From: CAIUVD01 sp044338255 | GTDB lineage: Bacteria > Planctomycetota > UBA11346 | Assembly: GCA_044338255.1 (NCBI GenBank) | Contig: JBIILZ010000019.1 | Location: 1-43,091 of the forward strand | Direction of reading: 5' to 3' | Length of the DNA stretch: 43,091 nucleotides | Part shown: piece after piece, positions 8,169 to 17,600 of the stretch | How the letters are laid out: every line of letters begins with the position of its first letter | Position numbering within the stretch: the first letter of the stretch is position 1 | Program-made: the position numbers and the translations under genes | Notes under the pieces: generated by a model | The model's input: only the letters and a program-made list of their open reading frames with translations | What the model was told of the DNA's origin: nothing | Databases searched by the model: none

Positions 8169-8996
8169 CTACGCTTTCTTTTTGGCGAATTCGATGCGCA
8201 GACGGCGGGCGATGGCGGTCAAGGCGATCAGTGCCGGAGATTCGATATGGGTCGCCGCGAACGGGCGCCGGCGACGCACTGCTTCGGCAACCTGCGGATC
8301 ACGCGGGCATTCGCCCAGCCAGGTCAGCTCCCGCCCGAGGTGCTTGCGGGCCACCGCCGCCAAGCGGTTGAAGACGCTCTGCGCCTCATCATGCGAGGCG
8401 GTGTTATTGACGATGACGCGAATATCCTTGCCCGGGCATTGGCCTTCGAGGACCTTGATCAGGGCGTAGGCGTCAGTCATCGAGGTCGGATCGGGAGTGA
8501 CCACCACCGCCACCAGGCGGCTCGAACGCAAGGCGGTCATGACCTCGCGACCGATGCCGGCGGGGGTATCAAGGACCACGACATCATAGGCCCGCGAGAG
8601 CATCATCAGGCCTGCGAAGAGGCTGCGCAGCTGCTCCTGACTGACTGCCGACAACTCTTCGTGACCGCTGGCGGCAGGAACGAAATCGAGCCCCAGCGGC
8701 GAGCTGGTGACGACCTCCGACAAGGCCACGCCACGCGTGAAGACATCGAGCAGGGAACGCTCGGGACTGACGCCCAGCACCAGATCCGCATTGGCGAGTC
8801 CCAGATCGAGATCGACGAGCAAGGGCTTCAAACCCTGACGGGCGAGCAAGACCGCAAGATTCACCGCGATACAGGTCTTGCCGACGCCGCCCTTACCGCC
8901 GGTGATGGCGATCGCGGGCAGGCCGACGTTGGTCGGCGTTGACGCGTCCACCGTCGAAAGCGTGCGCAATCCCTGCGCCTGGTCGCCTGCAGCCAT
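8169..8996 (-). CDS. flhG: MinD/ParA-family ATPase FlhG
   Basis: A 275-residue P-loop ATPase with the deviant Walker A KGGVGKT at residues 35-41, followed by VDLDLGLANADLVLG and VVLDTPAGIG. FlhG (FleN/YlxH) controls flagellar number and placement and stimulates the GTPase FlhF. Assignment to FlhG and not MinD rests on its position directly after flhF and on the LANADLVLGV segment. No C-terminal MinD amphipathic helix is obvious. It is the last gene of the flhA-flhF-flhG run, 83 bp after the flhF stop. Confidence 0.88.
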   Translation of the reverse strand: MAAGDQAQGLRTLSTVDASTPTNVGLPAIAITGGKGGVGKTCIAVNLAVLLARQGLKPLLVDLDLGLANADLVLGVSPERSLLDVFTRGVALSEVVTSSPLGLDFVPAASGHEELSAVSQEQLRSLFAGLMMLSRAYDVVVLDTPAGIGREVMTALRSSRLVAVVVTPDPTSMTDAYALIKVLEGQCPGKDIRVIVNNTASHDEAQSVFNRLAAVARKHLGRELTWLGECPRDPQVAEAVRRRRPFAATHIESPALIALTAIARRLRIEFAKKKA

Positions 8997-9079
8997 ACCT
9001 CAGTCTACCCTACAAAGCGGTTGCCGAGACGGATTCTTCAGCGCGGTCATGAACGGGTTGGTTGCGTGCACGGAGCGGC

Positions 9080-10264
9080 TCAGACGAGTTCAGGGATCAG
9101 GACCACCTGGCGGGCCAGGAATTCCGCCGACGCCGGACGGATATCGTGCGGCACTTCCTGACCGGTGGTGACGAAGCGCACCGGCAAGCGATGGCGCCGC
9201 AAGCTACCGTACAGACGTCCGAGGGCGACGCATTCATCGAGCTTGGTGACCACCACGTGTTCGAGCGGGAGGATCGAGAAGCGCTCGACCACGGCCGCGA
9301 ATTCGGCGCGCCCGGCGGTCGCCGCCGCCGCCAGCATCACCGAGATTCCCGGGGCCGCACGGCAGAAACCCTTCAGCTCGTGGACCCGTGGCGTATCCGC
9401 CGGACTGCGGCCGGCGGTATCGATGAGCACGTGGTCGAAGTGCGCGTAGCGTTCGAGCAAGCGGCCCAGCTGCGCCGGTGTCGTCGCTACTTCCAAAGGC
9501 ACATCGAGCAGATCGGCATAGGCCTTGAGCTGGTCATGGGCGCCGACGCGATAGGTGTCGATGGTGATCAGGGCCACGCGCTTGTGCTGGTTGAGCACCA
9601 GATCGCCAGCGAGCTTGGCCAAGGTCGTGGTCTTGCCGACCCCGGTGGCGCCGACCACCATCAGCCGGCGGCAGGTCGACCACTCGAGCCCGGCGACGTG
9701 CGGCAGGCCCTTAGCCAGCAGCAGGGCGGAAAATTCCGCGCGCTTGGCGGGATCCAGGCGGGCGCCGGCCTTGTGGCAGGCGGCATCGAGTTCGGCGATA
9801 TGCTCCGCTGGCAATTCAACGTCTTCGAGGTGCTGCGCGAAGTCTTCTCCGAGATGGCCCACGGGCGTTCCGTGGCCGGCGGCGAGACGCGCCAGTTGCC
9901 GGCGTATCGCCGCCAGTTCGTCTTCGATGGCGGGGGTCTCGGCAGCTCGCGACCCCGCCGGAGTCGCCGGGGCGGTAGCGATCTGCGCCCGCGCCAGACC
10001 CGAGGCCTGGGTTTCGAGCGGCGACAGCTCCGGCGTGCGCCAGGCTTGGATGGCGGCGTTGCGCTCGCTGCGACTGGGCGCAGCCGGCTGATCGACGGCC
10101 GCGTCATCGCGAGCGGCGACAACTTCGATGCCCGCCGTCCGCCCGAGCAGGCCGGCCTCGCGCACGGTACGGGTTTCGATGATCAACGCGTTCTCGCCGA
10201 GGTCGCCGCGGACCTTGGCCAACGCTTCCGCCATGGTGCGACCGGAATAGCTGCGAACGATCAT
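9080..10264 (-). CDS. flhF: flagellar SRP-like GTPase FlhF
   Basis: A 394-residue protein starting MIVRSYSGRTMAEAL, typical of the FlhF basic/B region. A variable linker follows and then the SRP-type NG domain. The P-loop GATGVGKTT lies near residue 205; DTYRVGAHDQLKAYAD, DTAGRSPAD and TKLDE follow. FlhF localises the flagellar basal body at the cell pole or other assembly site. It starts 37 bp after the flhA stop, and GGTGG sits 8 nt before the ATG. No small ORF sits between flhA and flhF. Confidence 0.92.
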   Translation of the reverse strand: MIVRSYSGRTMAEALAKVRGDLGENALIIETRTVREAGLLGRTAGIEVVAARDDAAVDQPAAPSRSERNAAIQAWRTPELSPLETQASGLARAQIATAPATPAGSRAAETPAIEDELAAIRRQLARLAAGHGTPVGHLGEDFAQHLEDVELPAEHIAELDAACHKAGARLDPAKRAEFSALLLAKGLPHVAGLEWSTCRRLMVVGATGVGKTTTLAKLAGDLVLNQHKRVALITIDTYRVGAHDQLKAYADLLDVPLEVATTPAQLGRLLERYAHFDHVLIDTAGRSPADTPRVHELKGFCRAAPGISVMLAAAATAGRAEFAAVVERFSILPLEHVVVTKLDECVALGRLYGSLRRHRLPVRFVTTGQEVPHDIRPASAEFLARQVVLIPELV

Positions 10265-10301
10265 AGGATTTCCACCAGGATGATGACGAGTTCAACGAAG
10301 T

Positions 10302-12392
10302 TCATGATTTGGCTGCAAGCGCGATGGTGCCGACGACTTCCACCGGCACGCCGGTGGGCAGCTCGGTGTAGCTGATCACCGGCAGGTCAGGGAAGAACCG
10401 GCCGCTGATCTGGCGCAGGCTGCGGCGCAGGGCACCGGTGGTCAGCAGCACCGGTTCGGCACCTTGCGCCTGGGCTTCCTGCAGAGCCTTGCCGAGTTGA
10501 TCGACGAGGGCGCCGGCTTCGCCGGGAGCGATGGCCAGCTGACCGCCGTGCTGTGCCGCCATCATCGCCTGCGACAACCGGCCTTCGGTGGCGGGTTCGA
10601 GGATCACCGCCATCAAGCGGCCCTGGGCATCGAGGTACGGGGCGACCACCGCCCGGCCGATGCGCGTGCGTGCCTGCTCGGCGAGCAGCGCCGGATCGGC
10701 GGCGGGGGCATCGGCGATGGCTTCGAGGATCTTCTCGAGATTGGTGACCGGGACCTTTTCATCGAGCAGATGGCCGAGCACCTTCTGCACCGCACCGATC
10801 TTGGCATTGCTCTCGATATCCTTGACCAGCACCGGGGCTTCCTTCTTCAGCGCGGTGAGCATCGCCTGCACATCCTCGCGATTGAGCACCGCCGAGGCGT
10901 TGGACTTGAGCACCTGGGTGAGATGAGTGATGAACACCGATGAGGGATCGGTGACGGTGTAGCCGAGACCTTCAGCTTCGCTGCGACGACCAACCTCGAT
11001 CCACACCGCATCGAGACCGAAGGCCGGTTCCTTGGTGGCCTGACCGGGGATGGGCAGGGCCACGCCGCCGCCATCGATGGCCAGCAGGCGATCGGAATGC
11101 AGCTCGCCAGAGGCGATGACCTGGCCGCCAAGCTGGATGCGGTAAGCATCCGGCGGCAGCTGGATGTTGTCCTTGATGCGGATCGGCGGCACCAGCACGC
11201 CGCTGTCGCGGGCGACCTGCTTGCGCAAGGCGGTGATGCGATCGAGCAGCGAGCCGCCGCGATCCTTGTCGACCAGAGGAATGAGACGGTAGCCGATTTC
11301 GACGCCGAGACGATCGGTGCCGATGAGATCCTCGGGCTTCTCCTCGGGCTTGGCTTCCGTGGCCTTGTCCTGCTGAGCCTTAGCCGAGGCCACTTCGGTG
11401 TCGATGTTCTTCAACTGCGAGGCGAGGAACATCAGCAGGCCGCCGAAAATCGCGAACGGCAGCAAGGGCATGCCGGGGACAATGCCGATGAGCAAGGTCA
11501 TGAGTCCAGCGACGTAGAGTGCCTTGGGCTTGAGGAAGATCTCGGTGGCGAGCTCGGTACCGACGGTATTGTTACTCTTGCTCTTGGTCACCAGCAAACC
11601 AGCGCCGATGGTGATGAACAGCGAGGGGATCTGGCTGACCAGGCCATCGCCGATGGTGAGCAGGGTGAAGTGCGCCAGCGCGTCGCCGGCGCTCATGTTC
11701 ATCATCGTCATGCCGATGATGAAACCGGCGACGACATTGATGACGGTGATGATCAGGCCGGCGATCGCGTCACCTTTGACGAACTTACCGGCACCGTCCA
11801 TGGCACCGTAGAATTCCGCCTCCTGGGAGATCTTCTCGCGGCGGGCGCGGGCATCCTTTTCACTGATCAGGCCGGCGTTGAGATCGGCATCGATGGCCAT
11901 CTGCTTGCCGGGCATGGCATCGAGGACGAAGCGCGCGGCGACCTCGCTGATGCGCCCCGAGCCCTTGGTGATGACCACCAGCTGGATGATGAGGAGGATC
12001 AGGAAGATCACCACGCCGACCACGAAATTGCCGCCGACCACGAACTGCCCGAAAGTCTCGATGACGCCACCGCCGGAACCGGTGAGCAGGATCAGGCGCG
12101 TCGAAGCCACGTTTAGGCCCAGGCGCAGCATGGTGGTGATCAGCAGCAGACTCGGGAAGGCGGCAAACTCGAGGGCCTCCTTGGCGTAGATGCACACCAG
12201 GAGGATGACCAGCGACATCGCGAGGTTGAAGGCGATCAGCGTCGAGAGGATCGGCCCCGGAACCGGTAGTACGAGCACCGCCAGAATTCCAACCACGCCC
12301 AAGGCGAAGACTAGCTCAGAGCGCTTCGTCAGGCGGTCGATCGACGTCCCGAGCAGGGGTGCGCCGGCGGAGTTGGGAGCGGCAGTGGCCAC
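10302..12392 (-). CDS. flhA: flagellar type III export protein FlhA
   Basis: A 696-residue protein, the standard FlhA length. About eight membrane helices fill residues 25-330. They surround the conserved cytoplasmic FHIPEP-type stretch, recognisable here as FPSLLLITTMLRLGLNVAST and FVLDAMPGKQMAIDADLNAG. The C-terminal half (from about 360) is the cytoplasmic export-platform domain that docks chaperone-substrate complexes. The start is GTG (12390-12392), with only a weak GAGAG upstream. It is first in flhA-flhF-flhG and lies behind a near-consensus sigma-54 promoter. No other flagellar gene is present in the window. Confidence 0.97.
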   Translation of the reverse strand: MATAAPNSAGAPLLGTSIDRLTKRSELVFALGVVGILAVLVLPVPGPILSTLIAFNLAMSLVILLVCIYAKEALEFAAFPSLLLITTMLRLGLNVASTRLILLTGSGGGVIETFGQFVVGGNFVVGVVIFLILLIIQLVVITKGSGRISEVAARFVLDAMPGKQMAIDADLNAGLISEKDARARREKISQEAEFYGAMDGAGKFVKGDAIAGLIITVINVVAGFIIGMTMMNMSAGDALAHFTLLTIGDGLVSQIPSLFITIGAGLLVTKSKSNNTVGTELATEIFLKPKALYVAGLMTLLIGIVPGMPLLPFAIFGGLLMFLASQLKNIDTEVASAKAQQDKATEAKPEEKPEDLIGTDRLGVEIGYRLIPLVDKDRGGSLLDRITALRKQVARDSGVLVPPIRIKDNIQLPPDAYRIQLGGQVIASGELHSDRLLAIDGGGVALPIPGQATKEPAFGLDAVWIEVGRRSEAEGLGYTVTDPSSVFITHLTQVLKSNASAVLNREDVQAMLTALKKEAPVLVKDIESNAKIGAVQKVLGHLLDEKVPVTNLEKILEAIADAPAADPALLAEQARTRIGRAVVAPYLDAQGRLMAVILEPATEGRLSQAMMAAQHGGQLAIAPGEAGALVDQLGKALQEAQAQGAEPVLLTTGALRRSLRQISGRFFPDLPVISYTELPTGVPVEVVGTIALAAKS

Positions 12393-12463
12393 AGAGCTCT
12401 CGTCGCGCCGTACCTCAGCGTCGTCGCGGGATGCGACAACGGAGTAGCGGCTGCTGACCTTAT

Positions 12464-12480
12464 GGCACCACCCGTGCCAA
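12464..12480 (-). promoter_or_regulatory. sigma-54 (-24/-12) promoter for flhA-flhF-flhG
   Basis: Read on the minus strand, the sequence is TTGGCACGGGTGGTGCC. It matches the RpoN consensus YTGGCACG-N4-TTGCW with GG and GC exactly 10 nt apart and the full TGGCACG element; the main deviation is G for the first T of TTGC. It lies directly after the pgl stop and about 70 nt before the flhA GTG, so the predicted start of transcription leaves a leader of roughly 60 nt. The same bases form a 6-bp inverted repeat, so a structural role is an alternative. Confidence 0.62.
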
Positions 12481-13188
12481 TCAGCTCCGCGGCTGGCCGG
12501 CAGTCCCGTAGCCGCCGAACACGGCCATGGCCTCGTCGTCTAAATACCAAATGCACTTGGACTTGGGCAGCAGGCTCACGGGCAGACTGCGTTGCGGACC
12601 AATTTGCGCCTGGCGTGCGACGTGCCCCTTAGCGGAACCCAGCGCTAAAATCACCACATGTTCGGCGCTGACGATCGGCGACAGGCCCATGGTCAACCGT
12701 CGCACCGGCGGCTTGGGGCTGTCGGTGATCGCGAAGACCTCGGCCAATTCCGACAATCCCGGATGGTCCGGAAACAATGAGGCGAAGTGCCCGTCCTCGC
12801 CGATGCCCACCAGGCAGACATCGATGGGTCCACCGGCGGTGGCACTAACGATGGTCGCGGCGTAGTCGGTCGCCGCCGCTTCCAGATCGATAGCTTCGGC
12901 GGGCATCGGATAGACATGCGCCGGCAGCGGCCCGCCGGCGGTCCAGGCCGCGAGCGTCGGGGCATCGTTGCGCTCAGCCGCCAGCAGCGGCACCGCCCGC
13001 TCATCGAGCCACAGCAGGTGCAGACGCTGACGCACGAACGGAGTCAGGCAGCGCGCCAAGGCGGTGAGCACCGGCCCCGGCGAGCGACCGCCGGGAATCG
13101 CCAAGGTCGCACGGCCACGGGCGGCGGCGGCCTGATCGAGCAGGCTCAGCAGCGCCTCGGCAACGGTCTCGGGCAGGTACGGCAGCAT
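12481..13188 (-). CDS. pgl: 6-phosphogluconolactonase
   Basis: A 235-residue DevB/Pgl-type protein. It hydrolyses 6-phosphogluconolactone to 6-phosphogluconate in the oxidative pentose phosphate pathway. Family motifs are visible: IPGGRSPGPVLTAL near the N-terminus, LLWLDERAVPL, and GIGEDGHFASLFP. The start at 13188 (MLPYLPETV) has AAAAGG at about 8 nt; a longer reading upstream would run into the end of lysC and has no family similarity. It begins 34 bp after the lysC stop, so the two may share a transcript. zwf and gnd are not in the window. Confidence 0.92.
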   Translation of the reverse strand: MLPYLPETVAEALLSLLDQAAAARGRATLAIPGGRSPGPVLTALARCLTPFVRQRLHLLWLDERAVPLLAAERNDAPTLAAWTAGGPLPAHVYPMPAEAIDLEAAATDYAATIVSATAGGPIDVCLVGIGEDGHFASLFPDHPGLSELAEVFAITDSPKPPVRRLTMGLSPIVSAEHVVILALGSAKGHVARQAQIGPQRSLPVSLLPKSKCIWYLDDEAMAVFGGYGTAGQPRS

Positions 13189-13222
13189 GGCTTGGCCTTT
13201 TCTCGAAATCAGGCTCGCGCCT

Positions 13223-14557
13223 TCAGGCGAACTCGTTGTAGATCGCGCGGATGGCGGCACCGAGATCGGCTTCTTCAACCCCGACGATGATATTCTGTTC
13301 CGACGACCCCTGATCGATGAGGCGGACGTTGACCTTGGCCACGGCCAAGGCCTGGAACAGGCGCGCTGCGGTACCGATCGCATGGTTCATGCCCAGGCCG
13401 ACGGTGGCGATCAGGGCCATGCCCGGATTGACCTTCATCGAATCCGGCTTGAGCGTGCCCTGGATGTCCTCCATCAACTGTTCGGATTTATTGGTGCCAT
13501 CCTCATTCGCCAGCTGCTTGTCCGCGACCACCACCGACATGGTGTCGATGCCGGTGGGCATGTGCTCGACCGAGATGCCTAGACGCTCGAAGACGTCGAG
13601 GAGCCGGCGACCGAAACCGACCTCGTTGTTCATCATCGCCTTTTCGGCGGTGAATACCGTGAAGCCCTTGGTCCCGGCGATGCCAACCACCACCTGCTGG
13701 CCGGGATCGCGATTGGCCATGATCACCGTCCCGGCATCGTCGGGGCGGTTGGTGTTGCGGATGTTGATCGGGATGCTCTTTTCACGCACCGGGAAGACGG
13801 CCTCTTCGTGGAGCACCGAGGCGCCCATGTACGACAGCTCGCGCAGCTCGCGGTAGGTGATCTCGGCGATCGGTTTGGCCTCGGCGATGATGCGAGGATC
13901 GGTCATCAGCACGCCCGAAACATCGGTCCAGTTCTCGTAGATCGCGGCATCCAGGCCATTGGCGACCACCGCCCCGGTGACATCCGAACCGCCCCGCGAA
14001 AACGTGCGGACCTCGCCGTTGGCGCCCAGACCATAGAAGCCGGGGATGACATAGGTCCGGCCAGGCTGGCAACGGGCCTTCAAGGCGGCATAGGTCCTGA
14101 CATCGAGACGCCCGACGCGATCGAAAAAGATCACCTCGGTGGCATCGACGTATTCGGCGCCGAGCAAGGCCGCCACCACCACGCCATGAATCGCCTCGCC
14201 ACGAGAAGCAGCGTAATCAGCAGTGCCACCGGCAGCGGCGACGGCTTCGATCTTCGCCTGGGCGGCCGCCAGGATCGGTTCCAGATCGAGGACCAGTCCG
14301 AGTTCGCGGACGATGGCGCGATAACGATCCGCGATCTGACCCCAGACCACGGTGATCGATTGACCCTTGGTCGCCAGCTGATGGCAAAGGTAGAGCAGGT
14401 CGGTGACCTTGGTATCCTTGGCATGCGCCTTGCCCGGAGCCGAGGGCACCACCACCCAGCGGGCTGGATTGGCGGCGACGATGGCTTTGACCTTCAACAA
14501 TTGGGCTGCCGTGGCGACCGAAGTGCCGCCGAATTTGGCGACGATGAGACCATCCAT
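13223..14557 (-). CDS. lysC: aspartate kinase
   Basis: A 444-residue aspartokinase that phosphorylates aspartate, the first step toward lysine, threonine and methionine. The N-terminal kinase domain shows KFGGTSVATAAQ (residues 8-19), SRGEAIHG and TFSRGGSDVTGAV. The C-terminal regulatory part has two ACT-type repeats (VVGIAGTKGFTVFTAEKA and ALIATVGLGMNHAIG), so feedback control by an amino acid is likely. It is a stand-alone kinase, not fused to homoserine dehydrogenase. AAGGA sits 6 nt before the ATG. It lies downstream of the pseudopilin island on the same strand, separated by a probable terminator. Confidence 0.94.
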   Translation of the reverse strand: MDGLIVAKFGGTSVATAAQLLKVKAIVAANPARWVVVPSAPGKAHAKDTKVTDLLYLCHQLATKGQSITVVWGQIADRYRAIVRELGLVLDLEPILAAAQAKIEAVAAAGGTADYAASRGEAIHGVVVAALLGAEYVDATEVIFFDRVGRLDVRTYAALKARCQPGRTYVIPGFYGLGANGEVRTFSRGGSDVTGAVVANGLDAAIYENWTDVSGVLMTDPRIIAEAKPIAEITYRELRELSYMGASVLHEEAVFPVREKSIPINIRNTNRPDDAGTVIMANRDPGQQVVVGIAGTKGFTVFTAEKAMMNNEVGFGRRLLDVFERLGISVEHMPTGIDTMSVVVADKQLANEDGTNKSEQLMEDIQGTLKPDSMKVNPGMALIATVGLGMNHAIGTAARLFQALAVAKVNVRLIDQGSSEQNIIVGVEEADLGAAIRAIYNEFA

Positions 14558-14592
14558 GCTGGATCCTTGAAATAGGCGGAATTGGCAAAGAG

Positions 14593-14612
14593 CACAGAGG
14601 GTACCTCTGCGC
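14593..14612 (-). terminator. hairpin after the giant pseudopilin-like gene
   Basis: A stem of about nine base pairs centred on CAGAGG-GTA-CCTCTG (14595-14609), with one G-U pair and a 3-nt loop. On the minus strand it is followed by UCUUUG, a weak U-run. It lies 27 nt past the stop of the 1956-residue protein gene and before lysC. It is a plausible intrinsic terminator separating the two. Confidence 0.45.
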
Positions 14613-14638
14613 CCGTGCCAGCCAAGTGGCGACCCGAC

Positions 14639-17600
14639 CTATTCGACGATGCGGACCCACCCACCAACCCCGCTTGAGGTGACCCCGAACGGGGTGAATG
14701 GCGGCGTGCCCTCGGCGGTCAGCAGATCATCATTGAAGACGTAGGTACGGACCGGCGAGCGATACACCGATGGCGCTGAATGGGTCCATTGCGGACCACC
14801 CAGCAGCGCCGTCCAACTCGCCTGAAGAGCCGCCGACAATTCGTCGGAGATGGTGGTCCCGAATACCGTTCGGCCATATTGCTTATTGGCGTCGAGCAAA
14901 AATGCGCGGGTGTAACGCCGCGAATCCATAACTACGAGACTGCCGTTAAAGGTCATCGTCTTTCGCCCCAAGGTCGGATTCCAATCTTCATTGAACAACA
15001 TCGTATCGATAAATGCCGCCGATTGCCCCTCGCGCACGCGGGCCCGCGAAGTCGGGATATTATGCGTGAGAAAACAGGTTACATAGGTTGTATTTTCCGC
15101 CACTGACTGCGCCGGTGCAGCTAATACGCCCTTGCCCGACACCACACCCTGGCCGGTAACCGCTAAGCCCGCATTCTGATAGTCCGTGGGCTTGAAGTTT
15201 TCCGACTCCAAGTTGATACTATCGCCGAATATGGCTAAAGGCGTGTTCTTATCGACCGACGTCGCCAGGCCGCGAACCGTGACCAGATGCTTTACGGTGT
15301 TGACATCGCCCTGCACATAGACGGCGTTCGGACACACGATCGAGGTCTTACTTTCACCGAATTTATTCGCCGAGTAGCCCCAATAGATGTTGCTGGCATT
15401 ACGAATGCGTACACCGTGATGGAAATCGTCCGGACGAAAAGCCGGCGCCACCGCCAACGGATAGGGCTGCAATTTATGGACCCCACGCCAGAGCATGTTC
15501 GCATCCGGCATACTCGCCGCCGACAACGAGACCATATCCGGCGCGCTCAACGAAAATGAATTCGGCAAGGGCCGTAAAGGATCAAAACTCCAGGGGTTTG
15601 ATCCTGAGTTGAAGGCCAGACTACGATTCGGATTCCAGGGATAGCGATTAGTCCGCGAAGCATACATCAAACCGTTAAACAATTTGGAAAGCTGGCCATC
15701 CACCGCGACAACCGGCACCGGCAGCGAACTCATCGGCTTCTGAACCGCGGCCGACAACGATCGATAGCGCAGATAGCCCTGAATTCCTTCCGCCTGAATT
15801 CCCGGCGCAGCGCCATCCATATCGACAGCGTCTTTACCCAAATTGAGGGTCAAAACGGTGGTCTTACCCAACAGCTGACGATTGGTAATGACATCGTGTC
15901 CCGCATAGGACGTCCGCGCCGGATCGCTGGCGTCCTTTTCGGTGCCATCTTCCCAGGTTCGGCTTTGGCTCCAAAACTCTCGTGCCGAAAAGAACCATTC
16001 CTCACTGGCACAGGCGGCGGTCGGCTGACTCGATAGGTAATCGAAAAAATCTTCGGTGATATCGTAGATACCGAAAAAAACCTGATACTGACTGGCGAGA
16101 TATTTGGCCGAAGGACTCCCGCTTCCGAGACCTGCGGCATCCCAATCTGCATGGTCAACGATACCATCGCTGTTCTTGTCCGAACTATCCTGATTAATCT
16201 TTATGGAAATATCTTCAAAGACGACATTCGTAGCTGCCACCTTCGAACCGCTTTGCACGCATGGACCAACCAACAAGTTTGGGCTCCATCCGGCAAGATT
16301 CGCGGTCACCGGCTGCGACCCAGAGTCCTTCAGCGTTTGAAAATCCTGATCGGTTAATTGAGCTTCCGTCTTGGGCCCAGAATAGTAACGGAAATTGAAA
16401 ATATTTACCGCCACCTGCTCGATACGTAAAAATATATTGGGACCCAACACCGGCAACGCTCCGCCCGGATTCGGCTGATCATCGCGCCAACGCGCGCCAG
16501 CGCCAACCAATGATCGAATCGTCAAGGTCCCCGCCGCGGGAAAAGGCGTCTCATCCCAACGATCTGGACGATAGGAATGGGTTGGGGCTGGAATATAGAA
16601 TTGCCCCGCATCGTCCCAGGAACTCTCCCAGGGTGAATATTGCGGCACCAGCGAAGCACTCCACTGCCCATAGCTTGACACATATGAATTCACATCATTG
16701 ACCACATAGGGCTTGTCATAAATCATATTCAAGCCAAACGAGCGTTCCAAATTGTCATCCCATTGCGTCATATTCGGTGCTGCCGGCGGAACCGGGGCGG
16801 GACAGGAACTCCAATCAAGATCAGGCTCTGCAGAATACACGAGATTGGTGTCCGCATTGAACAATATACTAGGAACGGGCGCGAGAACCCAGTCATTCCT
16901 ACCATTCCAATTCTTGCTGTTCATCTTAATTATTTGCTGGCCAGTCACTGAAAAAACCCAATTTTCAGCAACCGTCAATTCGGTCGAAACTGACGTACCG
17001 TAGGATCTGACCACGGCCGACCAACTCTTATAGATGAGATCCAATTGCGTAGCATCCCTATGATAGGCCTCCGCTGGGGAAAACTCTTGAATGTCCGTGG
17101 CCTGGGTGTTCGAACTCGAAAAAACCCGCAACGAGCGTGCATCACTAAAGTCTGGGAAATCGACCCCTCCGGCTGAGGACAGAGCGACCCTCACGTCACG
17201 ACGCAAAAATTTATAGGCATCAACCCACGGAGAACGCGATCTCCTGGCGGTATTCGTCGCTCCCACATAGCCATATTTCGCCACGAATGGATTGCCATCA
17301 CCCAGGTCACAGAACTGCGAATTAACGGTTACCGTGACCCGCGCCAATTCATCATACATTTTTTTTGACGCATCGTGATTATAAATCAGAACCGGCGGTT
17401 GATTAAAGGTGCTTACTTTTTTCAAAGTCGATGGCCGATGCCAGTCCGTGTAGACCATCGGCGACCCAACCTGATCACAGGTGCCATTATTCGGAATGGC
17501 TGCTGGCGCCATACCATCCACACTTACAAAAATCGGAACCCCATTGGCCTTGCATCGCCCACCGCTACCGACAAACCAACTGGACCGATCCGAGACCACC

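Noticed and set aside
9062..10375. 437-codon plus-strand frame antisense to flhF
   Set aside because: Codon-mirror artefact; composition rich in Gly, Arg, Gln and His, without domain similarity.
11097..12116. 339-codon plus-strand frame antisense to flhA
   Set aside because: Highly Asp/Glu/His/Gln-rich mirror of membrane-helix codons.
12423..12437. GTCGC-GGGAT-GCGAC inverted repeat as a terminator
   Set aside because: The stem is only 5 bp, has no U-run, and lies in the probable flhA leader.
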